Below the pieces are notes generated by a model, which searched no databases, was not told the origin of the DNA, and saw only the letters and a program-made list of their open reading frames with translations. Shown here piece by piece: positions 25,174-37,990 of a stretch of 64,000 bases of DNA (its first letter is position 1; every line of letters begins with the position of its first letter). Made by a program: the position numbers and the translations under genes. The stretch comes from Daphnia pulex. Taxonomy: Eukaryota; Arthropoda; Branchiopoda; Diplostraca; Daphniidae. The stretch covers positions 1,922,001-1,986,000 of the forward strand of contig NC_060018.1 in the NCBI RefSeq assembly GCF_021134715.1, written 5' to 3'.

Positions 25174-26432
25174 TCAGTAAATGAAAGGAATAATTGCTTT
25201 TCTTGTTTTAGGAAATTCCTTGAATTTGGATTTATACCAATTATGGGTCATGGTAGCAGTCATGATCTGCAAGTATGAAAAGATAAAAATTAACCAGATT
25301 TACATGGTTAAGCAACAATTTCTGAGAAAATTTTATCAAACATACCTGGTTTGTTAAAACCCAAAATGTTATCAGTGCCCAGGGATAATGATTAAAGCCC
25401 AGTATAATGTATAGAGAGACATAAATAATGATTTCACAGAGAAAATTTGGACAGGAGACATAGTTAAAAAGTCCGTTTTGAGGAAGACTATGTTTTTGCT
25501 TATTTTTTGGATCTAAAAATAAATGAAACTTTCACTGAATTATAAGTTTGAATCAAAAAAATTCTTTACCTTTCCTTAAATTTGCTAAGGATACATGTGC
25601 AATATATTGATGATAGTAGGCAAGAGTAAACAAAATTATGCCAAAAATGGGTTGTAAAGGGATATCATTGCTATTTGGTATCCATACAAAATCTAGATTG
25701 TTCAACAATAAATTAAAGAAAAGATTATCATGTAATGGGAAAATATTGTGTTGGTAACACCTACCATTTGTACTGGAATAGTCAGCTGAGTATGAAAGTA
25801 TGACAGTGGCACACCCCCAATAATGTAGATAGCCAACTAAATAATGGCCAAGGTTCATTTTTGAATCAGCAAAAACAGTGACACACAAACATTCATACAA
25901 CCTCCTGGATGTTTGCAGGAAAAAAAGTACAGCAGCTAATAGTGATAACTCAGGGCTAGCTTTATAAATAGACAATATTTTAACAATACAGAATGAATAA
26001 AATTTTGTTAAAATTGTTCAGTTACCTAAAGGATTGTGAGTGTATGGTGATACAAAACTAATGTATGAGGTTACAAGCGTAGATAATTGATTCTTCAACA
26101 CAATCTTCCACATCATTGTTATGAGAACCAGGAATGTATAGAATACTCCAAACACATAAAAGTGTGTAAACCAACTTAATTTAGCAGATTAAAATAAATT
26201 TTTAATTTTAATTGTAAAGGAATCAGCAGTAGTAACTTTAATACCTCTTCGGAATAAGGATAGTTCTGATTGAACTGCCAAATACCTTACCTTCACAACT
26301 TTTCCCATAAGAGTAGAGATCAATTATAATCTTTGGTATCCACTTAGTATCAACAACAAACACAAGAATACCAAGAATGGAACTCATGCTCAACAAAATA
26401 AAGATGGTAATAACAATGCTTATTGTGATCAT
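25174..26432 (-). CDS. SRD5A3: SRD5A3, polyprenal reductase / steroid 5-alpha-reductase 3
   Basis: Five exons: 26245-26432, 26026-26174, 25570-25959, 25346-25512, 25174-25266. They give 987 nt and 328 aa; human is 318. SRD5A3 acts in the ER membrane in the polyprenol-to-dolichol pathway needed for N-glycosylation. It has an N-terminal membrane segment, then LYSYGKSCEG and IPKSWFTHFYVFG (human YGKTKCG, VPKRYFSHFYI). The family core is TSRRLYECLCVTVFADSKMN, YYHQYIAHVSLANLRKGK and HSLPQNGLFNYVSCPNFLCE (the NADPH-side motif). The end is HNWYKSKFKEFPKTRKAIIP. Several further hydrophobic spans fit a polytopic protein. Complete, with no lesions. Confidence 0.95.
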
Positions 26433-26999
26433 GGCCGGTGTTGAGACTATTGGCTATCTTGAAGGAATGGCTGAGTTATTAATTCGTTTAGATTGAAAGC
26501 ATAGTCGGTTTTCAACAGGTTATGTAAAAAGAGATTTGATTTTACGTAAAAGCACAACTGGTTTTTCGGGTTTCTGAAGGCGACCCCGTGCCATGAAGTC
26601 TGAACGAAAAATTGAAAACAAATGATAAGAGGAAGGGGGCCAGGGGGGGAATTCGAAAGTATTGCCACTTGCCAGATCTTAAGAATAATCCCTTATTAGA
26701 AATAAATTTTATTTTACTTTTAAAATGTTTTATTAGTAAAACTTTAAATATTTTATAGTTAACTATACACATTTTTATACTGTTAAATATGTTTATATTC
26801 CTTGGGAGTTGGGAATGAATTTGTAAAGAAAGTGGATGAAAATTTCACACACAGATGTCGTGTTACTCGTGAAGTTGACAGACGCATTATTTACCTTTTT
26901 CGGGTTTCTGAAAGGAAAGGTTTGAAAACGTGAAGCGAGATCTATTTCTAAGCACTGTTCAGCTTTTTCTTTTTTCACGACCTTTATCAATCAAACAAT
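26433..26999. promoter_or_regulatory. Bidirectional promoter region of SRD5A3 and TXNL4A
   Basis: 567 bp lie between divergent start codons. The exact 17-mer TTTTTCGGGTTTCTGAA occurs at 26562-26578 and again at 26896-26912 in the same orientation, one near each gene's 5' end. That is the only repeated element noticed. No TATA box was seen. Confidence 0.45.
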
Positions 27000-27549
27000 A
27001 TGTCTTACATGTTACAGCATCTTGTTAATGGTTGGCAAGTAGATCAAGCAATTCTTTCAGAAGAGGACCGTTTAGTGGTAAATCAAACTTTCTCTAGTTA
27101 ATATTACTATCAATTTAAACATGCTTTACTACAGGTTATTCGTTTTGGTCATGATTGGGACCCAACTTGCATGAAAATGGATGAAGTGCTTTATCAAATT
27201 GCAGAGAAAGTCAAGAACTTTGCTGTCATCTATTTAGTGGATATCACCCAAGTTCCTGACTTCAATAAGATGTAATTTCATATTTACATTGTATGAATGA
27301 ATCCCAATAATGATTTTCACTGTTTTTCTATATAGGTACGAGTTGTATGATCCTTGCACAAACATGTTTTTCTTCCGTAACAAACACATTATGATAGATT
27401 TAGGCACTGGTAACAACAATAAAATCAACTGGGCAATAGAAGATAAACAAGAAATGATTGACATTGTGGAAACAGTCTATCGTGGAGCCAGAAAAGGTCG
27501 AGGTTTGGTTGTTTCACCGAAAGATTATTCTACCAAATATCGCTATTAA
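27000..27549 (+). CDS. TXNL4A: TXNL4A / Dim1, U5 snRNP 15-kDa thioredoxin-like protein
   Basis: Three exons: 27000-27077, 27135-27271, 27336-27549. They give 429 nt and 142 aa, the same length as human. The protein is a core component of the U5 and U4/U6.U5 snRNPs required for pre-mRNA splicing, with a thioredoxin fold lacking redox activity. Conservation is extreme: NGWQVDQAILSEEDRLVVIR, FGHDWDPTCMKMDEVLY, MFFFRNKHIMIDLGTGNNNK and the end GRGLVVSPKDYSTKYRY differ from human at few positions. AATAAA lies at 27586-27591. Head to head with SRD5A3. Confidence 0.98.
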
Positions 27550-28204
27550 CTGTGTTGTTCAATTAAATGACACTGGATTAAAAACTAATAAATGATGACA
27601 CTTTTGAATCCCCATTTTCATAAATTGTTTGTCTCATAAATTGACCATCAAGTAAACACATCGTACAACAATCGTTACAACAATTACATTATATTACTTA
27701 CGGTTAGGTTTCCGAACAGTGATTTAACTTACCATGAAAATTTATTTCAATTATTTTATATTTTACGTATACCGTACGTAGTTATTAGCAGGTAACGAAT
27801 ACTTCCCAAAAAGAACTCGAGATAGAGTGACATGTCCATTTAGTTTAAACTTAAGCCACTAGGTGCTCGACACTATGGCGGCAGTCTGTTTCCTGCCTGT
27901 TTCTTGTTTCGCCCCGTCAGATTAAATGAATGTAACCGTTTCAATAGCTCGGTTAGAACAATGTGTCATATACCCCTAAGTGAAGACATCAAAACTTTTT
28001 ACTTATGAATGTGCTGATCCCCATGAAAGTACCATAAAGTGAAGAGGATAACAGGTGTTTACAGCCGGTGGCCGTCCAACAACGAACTTGTACTTATTGA
28101 ACTCCGTGTGCACCACTGTATATTTTTGTTGCCTTTGAGGTGTGTCTGAAACGGTTTTATCTTCCTTTAAAGGTATAAGTGTGAAATTGAACTACTCTTA
28201 GTGA
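27550..28204. other. TXNL4A 3' UTR and Csk upstream region
   Basis: About 100 bp belong to the TXNL4A 3' UTR. I looked here for an upstream exon carrying the Csk SH3 domain and saw no ALYDF-like segment. An acceptor-like ACTCTTAG at 28194-28201 just before the Csk ATG suggests a non-coding 5' exon somewhere in this region or beyond. Confidence 0.45.
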
Positions 28205-30198
<1,994 letters not shown>

Positions 30199-31108
30199 AC
30201 CAAATGCACTTAACCCACTGATTCATTTGATACCCCACCTTTCATTTCCTTTCCAGTCTGTCGACGGGGTTCCGTGACCAATGAAATCAAACAAGTAATC
30301 AATTACGAAATTGGGGAAACATGGCGAAAGTAATCATGAATTGGAGTTGTTTGCCAGACGTCAATGGGGTATCGAGCCGATCCTCTCTTGAACTTGGAGA
30401 ACCCACCAGGAAAAGAGGTAAAATTAAACTAAGGTTTGCGCTTCAGATCAAGAATTGACAAACGTGCCAACCATCATCAGTTCGAATCCATCGTTATCTA
30501 AAAAAAAAGCCTATCTATAATTTAAAAAATTCAACATCGAAATCACCATCCAAAGAAAATTAAGCCACAGTGCAAATCAAGCCAAGACGTTGCGACGTCA
30601 TCGGAGCTTCCTTTTGCCCCATCTTCCTTGATCATTCTTTAGGCTTCGTTTTAACACATTTTTTTTCCAATCGTCCTGAATATCCGATCAATCTGCTATT
30701 AATTTTTTGTTTACGATAATGTTACGATTATTGCCTGCCTTGACCGTGTTAACTGTACATAATCTGGTTGTGCTTACCTCTGCTGTTTGGTTCTTTTTGA
30801 AAATTAAATTAATACGTGTAATACATTTATATACGCCTTTACCTTTTTTTTCCTTCAAATGTTTTTTTAAGTTTTTATTAGACAAATTAGACAATTTCAG
30901 ATTTCTTAACGACTCCTCCAGTCGTTTGTACAAGTAAGCTTTTTTTTTTAAAAAAAAGCCCTTTCATTAATTCAATGAAAACTAAAATTACAATGAGACT
31001 GATGGACAAAGAAAAAGTTGCTTTAGTTTGAAGCGAAAATCATAATGAAACAAAATGAAGTGATTGCGTTTAAAATAATCGCGGCGAATTTCTCGTTTGA
31101 ATTTTAAT
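30199..31108. other. 3' UTRs of convergent Csk and Tudor genes
   Basis: 910 bp between converging stop codons. The right part is A/T-rich with homopolymer runs. No further gene is visible. Confidence 0.5.
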
Positions 31109-34100
31109 TTAGAGCAAACCTTCCGAAGCTAGAATTTCAGAAACCTCGGGAATACGAACGATGTACGTAACCTCGACGCGACTAACTACACTCACAATTA
31201 CCTTGCTGTTTTTTGGCAGGATGTCACTAAAACGAGTAACCAGGTCCTGCTTTACTTCTTCCATTGCATCTGTTCCTTCAAGGATGGCATGTTGTGCAAG
31301 ATAAGGCAAAAAGTCGATAAATCTCCTCGGAATACGTCGAATGTCGTCAATGTCGATGATGTGGGTCTCTCCATAGTCAACTTGCATGCACATGTATCGA
31401 CTACCAGCTGGATCAGCAATCACGTCTAAACATACTGATCGGGACCATTTGCCATCAGGGTAAAGTGCAAGGCAAATTTCGTTCAACTTAGGTCCATGTC
31501 CACGAGCGATAGCTTTTGCATAATCTTCCATTTCCTCCTGAACGCGGAAAAAAAAGAAAAAATTCTTATTTTTATGATCTGCAAATAATGGATGCACATA
31601 CTATACCTCTAATTTTGCAAGTTTCTTCGATATCTGTTCATCTGCAGCATGCATCATAATCAGCTGAGGGCCGTCTACACACGTGACTACACCTTCAAAA
31701 GATCCTTCTTCTGGCAGATCCATAAAAATACCATCGTCGTAGCTCAGATCACTCAAGGTATTGTCAACAGGGGCAACTTCTCCAGGTATATAAACATCAC
31801 CAGGAGAGGCGATTTCAAGTTCAGGCATCCGGTTTGATGGGTGGCTCGTGGCATTGGTCAGTTGTTCCAGACAGTCAGCTATCTGTTCATTAAGAACTTC
31901 TCCATCTTGCATTAAGGTGCATTCTGTCCATTCAGACGTCGACGGCATTACAAACATCTTATAAAGTTTGTTGATGCAGTTTACCAGCAACTCTTGAACG
32001 GTCGTGGGAAGAGAACCAGCAGGTCGTTCCACGCGGGCAAGAGAAACTCTTTTGGAGCAGGCAGGATAATCATAAAAGCAATCAGGAAGCACTCGGATTC
32101 CACTAAGGGATACTGTAGATGATTTTCCAACGTCGACAAAAATTATACTAATGGCTTCTCCATTAATATCGGTAATTCGAGCTCTGTATAAATCGCCGTC
32201 ATCTGAGAAGATAGCAGCCACACAGCTTCCTATAGCTGGAACAGTTGGTAACTTCACACTGAAGGGAAAATATCCTTTGAGCTCTTTTTGAATCTTGGTA
32301 GTCAATGCTTTCGTTTCTTCTGTGTCCGCCCGAACGTAAATACAATCAAGGTCTTCAGCAGCAAGCGGAATCACGTTGCACGAGAATCCAACTTCCCAAT
32401 TCGGCGAAGAGATGTTAGGAATAGGTGCAAGAGACACTTTTGGAGCAGGAGACGCTTCTGGCGCAGGGGACACTTCTGGTTCAGCCAAGAGTGAGGTCCA
32501 CGGTTCTATCTTGACGATACAAGTTGGAACATTTTCTCCATCGAATTTGGCCAGAGCTGAGCCATCGGCCATTTTGCTAGTAATCTCTAGTGAATGGCTG
32601 CTATCTGGCAACATACTTTCTTCCGCATATTGCTTCGTTGGCGAAGCAAGATTTCCAACAAGACTCAATCTGACAGCCAACATTTCATGTTGAAAACTCG
32701 CCGGAATAGGCTTCACTGAGACAACATTTTCGTCTTCATTTCCGAAGTCGACAAAGAGAACATTGTAGGAAGACTTCAGAACTTTGGTTACACAGCCACG
32801 GTACCACTGGCTATCAGCGGAAAAGACAGCGGCCACAATTGATCCAACGGTTGGCCTGAAATCGGGAACAGTTTCAATGGTGTCTGCAAACGAACTGAAT
32901 TCAAAGATGGGCAAATCTTCCTCGTCGCGAACAAGCATTCCACTGAAATGGTCGCCTCCGTTTAGTGGCTTGGTTACTTGGAACATAACTTTTGAGCCAG
33001 CTTCAATAACTTCGATGACAGAATGGGCCTTTGGTGTCAATGGAGTGGAAGAAACTGATAGCACAGTTTGGTGGATAGGTAAGCTATTCGGACGAACAGG
33101 AACTGAAGGCATTGTTGGAGCTCGTGGTTGTATAACACAGGCATCATGTCGCAAAGCAGCTCGTGTTGGGGAATGTCCCGGAAATGATGTCTGCGAAGGT
33201 ACCGTTAAAGTAGTTGAAGCCAATTCTTTTGGAGCAGCAGCTTGAACCGAGGCTTGTGGACTTCTTACTAAAGAAGATGTTGTGGTGGAAGTATTTGAAT
33301 TGGAAGTACCACGGAACTGTGAGTGAAGGATTTGCGGCTTTTGTACCAACTGCTGGAGATGTGAAAGTGAAGGAATTCCATCAGCAGACGGAATACGATC
33401 CAACTCATCTGAAGCCTTTAAAATTGCTCTTTTCACGAGATTTTCATGTAATAGTAGAGAAACTAAATCAGATCCATCTCGGTTCTTCAGCCTAACACTC
33501 ATAGCATCTGCATCCAACTGGACACACTCCATCAAGAAGGCTTGGTTTAATACGATGTCCTTGAATTTTCTATTGGTGTCCGTGTCCCAGCTGCTCCCGT
33601 TTACAGGAACAACGTCAGCCAATTTGACTTTGATGGCATAAAATGGATCCTCACTGAGAGAGTGTTCCATCATTCGACAACTTTCAGAACTGTTGGGCAT
33701 TTTAATCGTATTACCGAAATCGACGTAGCGGATTCCAATGCCATCCGATAAGACTTTCATAATCTTAGCCCGGTACCAGGAACCATCATCAGGGAAAAGT
33801 GCGACGCAAGGCATTCCTTCCACAGGGTTAATTAGCGGATTAGAATTAGCAGCTGATTTATTGATGCTTTCCATCAATTTGGTGAGTTCCTCTCGGAATG
33901 CATAATACTGAATGAAGAATTCGGATGGTGATTTGACAAAGCAGACCGAAACTTGCTGGGGCTTGTCAGATGGCAGTGTCAGTTCTCTAGAAGAAAACTC
34001 TGTTGCATAGATTTTCGCCGTCCTGGAAGTCTGAGGTTGTGACGCTCTGTGAGGAGGCGATTCATTTGGAGTTCTTGGAATATTAGTTGCCATAGGAATA

Positions 34101-35847
34101 TTGCGATGTTTAGGTATTGCTCCCAATAATGAATTATCATACTGACGCTCGCGTGACACTGGCTCACTGCCCACGGGTGATGCGCCACTTCTCATATTGC
34201 TGTGTGGATGGGCAAGTCTGCTGTTTCTGCTGGGATTATTCAAACAACCTTTTGATGGTTGAACTTCAGGAGTTGCATGCAGGTTCAAACCTTTTCCATC
34301 TAGGCGACATTTCTCGTAATGGACAGGCACATCACTGTTGTCCTGCACAATTCTCATGTCAGGAGAAATTGTTTTTGATCCAAAATTGATATTACGATGT
34401 ATCGTCACTGACAGATCCACAGGTCGATGATTTGAAGCCCCAGCTATTGGATGTATACCCTTAACTGTGCACGACTGAGGTCTGGTCAATTCAGATGCAA
34501 CTGTGTGCTGCTGTCGTCTCATTCCTTCCAAGGGAACGCCACGGTCTTGCTGAATAATAGCTGAAGCTCCAGCGCTTACCCGAGGAAAAGAATTGTTGGG
34601 GTATTCTCGAGCACTAGCGACCACTCCATTCCCAGAAGATGCATGCAGTTGGGTCGCTCTATTACCTTTGTCCGAATTCAGATTTGCCGACTCCAGGGCC
34701 CTAATTTCGTCACAAATACAAAACAACCTATTAGTACGTGCAATTAGCTAGCCAGCTAACTAGTAAGAAAATTCGAGTGATCTAACACATGAAATTTCAC
34801 TACTTAAATACTTACGGTGGAGGTCGACAAATAGGCTGATGAGTAGGCCAATCACTTCCTTGGCATGTTCGAGAGCAGTACCGAGTCTTACAAATAGTGC
34901 AAATAAGGGACGCTTCAGTTCCACAAACAAAACAAGGCGGGAATCGTTCAGTCGGGATTTTTGTAGAGTGATTAGTCACGCGAACAGGTTCTATTCATGA
35001 AAATTTCGAAGATTAGCATAGTCTTAAAATGTTTTTCGTGATCACATACCCATTGAAGATTCTGTGTTTCTATGAACAGGAGATTGCTTGGAATGAAAAG
35101 TTTGTTTCCCTACACCAGAGGTTTGAAACATTGGTGTCTGTCTTTCGAAATCCGAATCTAGCATGAGACTAGCAAATTGCTGATAAGGTATTTCTTCACT
35201 TTTACGCGACATGGCATAGGCCACCTCCCAGTTGAGAGGTGGTTTTCCATCTAGCTCAACGATCGCGTTGTCTGCTTCACTAAATTTAGAGAAATAAAGA
35301 TATTAAAACAGAAGATTAATATATCTTGTGTGCAATACAAGACTTACCATTGAGTTTCAAACTCCACAAATGCAATAGGTTGTTGAAACTTGTTCCTGGT
35401 CCTGAATACAGACAGTGGCTGACCATAATTACTAAAGATGTGTCTGATTCCTTCCTATTAGTAAAGAAAATGGTATAAACAGGACATTTTTTTTTCTTAA
35501 AAAGTTACCTCCGTAGTATGAGAATGGATTCCGCTTACAAAGAGCTTGTAGGGTACTGCAGTTTTCCTAATTAACAATACATACATATCTTAAACTAGTA
35601 TTGGCACAGACAGTCTATTTCTTAAATCATGATTGTGTGAACTCTATCAATTAATTATTTAAAAAGAATTACTTAAATATAACACATACCTCATAGCATA
35701 AGGCATATTGGGAGGTAAATGTAACCCTGGTCCTGAAGTATAAAAGTTATCGACAGTATAATCATTCAATCTTGGGTCAAATTCATCCCATTCTCCATTG
35801 CTACGATCCACAATCCTTCTTGGAGCTCGCTGAGTTACTCGTCTCAT
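31109..35847 (-). CDS. vret: RRM-MYND-Tudor protein, Vreteno/TDRD1-like piRNA-pathway factor
   Basis: Seven exons: 35690-35847, 35509-35566, 35348-35454, 35050-35279, 34816-34990, 31607-34700, 31109-31537. They give 4251 nt and 1416 aa with closing phases. Domains in order: RRM (RNP2-like YKLFVSGI, RNP1-like PIAFVEFE) within about residues 55-135; MYND zinc finger on the 34816-34990 exon (PPCFVCGTEASLICTICK, then YCSRTCQGSDW, H, C); a long disordered Ser/Pro-rich linker (about 245-500); Tudor repeats near 530-590 (ALFPDDGSWYRAKI, VDFGN), 855-915 (AVFSADSQWYRGCV, VDFGNED), 1058-1115 (AIFSDDGDLYRARI, VDVG) and 1293-1350 (ALYPDGKWSRSVC, VDYGE). RRM plus MYND plus Tudor is the Vreteno layout; MYND plus four Tudors is TDRD1. 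Such proteins scaffold Piwi proteins in germ granules by binding symmetric dimethyl-arginine. The start is the first ATG after an acceptor-like TTGCAG. Confidence 0.92.
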
Positions 35848-36402
35848 TTTGAAAAATGATTTTGTCTGCAATCCTCGCTTTCAGGTTAATTTTGTCCTAC
35901 AAATAATTGTAATTTAAGATAATGCTTACGGTGAACTTAAACAGCAAACACATAAAATTTTTAGAAATAAAATAGTAAGAAATTTAGACACATGCAACAG
36001 GTTTCTGAAGTCTACAACAATGAACGTCGTCTATTAATAAATTACGTGTCACTGTGTCAGTCAGTGAATGGACAGATTCACCATGCGGACAGCACGCGTT
36101 TTGTATAATAATTAATATTATAATTCACCTATAATTCGCTGGTGAAAATGTGTGAATATATGCTGTATTAGATATTAGTACGAGGTGAGGTCCAAATTCT
36201 ACCAAAGTCAATGAGCAAATAAATGAGATGGATTAGACGGTTAAGACGTCAATTATCCCGTGAAACAGTTAACTGCAACGTCGCAATTTCTACAATGCAA
36301 TAAAAAATGAACGGAATAAAAAATATTTTCAACTTTTTAAATACGAATTACGAAGGATGAAGCAGCAGCATTAATATGTGAAAAGTTGACATGGAAATTC
36401 TT
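35848..36402. other. Upstream region of the Tudor gene
   Basis: It contains the presumed promoter and 5' UTR of the Tudor gene and ends at the 9-bp target duplication of the adjoining transposon. No other feature. Confidence 0.4.
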
Positions 36403-37506
36403 GGGTCGCCATAATTCGTCATCGTCATCGTCATCGTCATCGTCTTTTAGGGACTAAACTGCGGAATGTGTTGTGGAAATCATGAATCGGCCACCAGAGG
36501 GAGCCGCTTGACTTCTACTTGGCATTTCGAACAACCACTACAGTTTTTTGTGGTTCGAACATGGTAGTACAAATATCTTTGAATGTCTAGCTCTAGCGTA
36601 ATGCTAATGCAATTGGTGTAATGCATTAAATACTTAAAACTATATATTGACATTATGACTTATGAGTGCGATGATGTGATCCGTTCAAGATAAAATACGT
36701 GGTGCTTAGTTATTATATTTTCATGTCACCTCTGGAAAATTATCTCTTTAATTTGATAGGAGAATACCTTGAATTTATATACGACTATATATTTATATAT
36801 AACATTATATTGTTACATTTATATATTAAAATATATATAATTATATGCAATATTATATAACCGCATATAATAATATTTAATATCACATGTTTTCATGGAC
36901 GTGACCGTTCTACGTGCATATACGACTTTATATATTTATATATAACATTATATATTAAAATATATATAATTATATGCAATAATATATAACCGCATATAAT
37001 CATATTTAATATCACATGCTTTGATGGACTTGACCGTTCTATGTGCTTCCGTATCTTGTGTACCCTCTTATATAAACGTATACACATGTATAAGACCCTA
37101 TTTTATTTGCAAAATCCTAATTATAATTAGATTCTCAGAGGTTCTGATTGAAGCGTGGTTTTATAACTTGTTAAAGGATGTCTAGTTATCTACGACAATC
37201 CGCCGACTATTTTTTCGGAATTAACGTCTATTTTTATTTTTAACGTTAGTTTGATGTTTTCTATGCGTGAATGTTTCAGAATACAGGAACATTTTCTTAA
37301 TTTTTTTGCATATAAAAATTCGATTTAATTCATTATTGCCTATTTTTAAAATAAAACAAGCATAAAAATCTAGATAAACTTGCACAACTTTAGCCTATGA
37401 CTATTTGAAATCCAGTGGTGCCCCCTGGTGGCATCCACAGCGGATCCCGCATTTTAGCCCCCTATGGGCAGACGATGACGATGACGATGACGAATTATGG
37501 CGACCC
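36403..37506. mobile_element. Mutator-like (MULE-type) non-autonomous DNA element
   Basis: The 1104-bp element is flanked by a perfect 9-bp direct repeat, GAAATTCTT (36394-36402 and 37507-37515). Its ends are long imperfect terminal inverted repeats of roughly 110 bp, starting GGGTCGCCATAATTCGTC at both ends. They continue through a (GTCATC)n tract and a CCACCAG-GGG-like block. A 9-bp duplication with TIRs of about 100 bp is typical of Mutator-like elements. The interior is AT-rich with an internal tandem repeat and has no transposase. The 8-bp duplicators P and Merlin are less likely. It lies between the Tudor gene and HPF1. Confidence 0.8.
36777..37046. repeat. AT-rich tandem duplication inside the Mutator-like element
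   Basis: Two units, about 36777-36917 and 36919-37046, share ATATACGACT, a TATATATTTATATATAACATT block, ATATGCAA, ACCGCATATAAT, AATATCACATG and CTTGACCGTTCTA- or CGTGACCGTTCTA-like ends. They are highly similar, so the duplication is recent relative to the flanking TIRs. Non-coding. Confidence 0.75.
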
Positions 37507-37515
37507 GAAATTCTT

Positions 37516-37990
37516 TCTTTTTTCTTTTTGTAAAAATAGGTAATTAATTAAATTTTTCTATTTCTTTGATTACTTTACAGTAGTTTGCAGTCATCTTGAA
37601 TTCTTGATTTCGTTTCCCTAGATTTCTTTTTCGATCTAGTTAAATTAACACATTCAAATCGGAGATTAATTTAATTTATTTTTTTGTTTGCAACAGCTTC
37701 GAGAATGCTCGCGAGTCTTGTCAAACGAGACAAGGGTTGCTACTTGCTAGACTGAAATAATTCTTCTTAAACCAATCCATACTAACAAATGTTTCAAAAC
37801 TTGCTGGGGGATCTTCGCTTTAGTTTGCACCTAAAAAGGAAGGCACACAAAATCTTTAATGGTATCCTGATCATGATGGTCTGAGAAGAAATAATATACA
37901 AAATTTTAGAAAAATTATATTTATTTCTTCACTCCAGACATTTTATGAAATAATCATTAAATTGAAATCAAATACCGTACAAAAGTGCAT
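37516..37990. other. Spacer between the Mutator-like element and the HPF1 3' end
   Basis: A/T-rich sequence including the HPF1 3' UTR. Nothing else recognised. Confidence 0.4.

Noticed and set aside
36419-36445. GTCATC microsatellite read as a stand-alone repeat or CRISPR-like array
   Set aside because: It is part of the terminal inverted repeat of the Mutator-like element, mirrored at 37472-37493.
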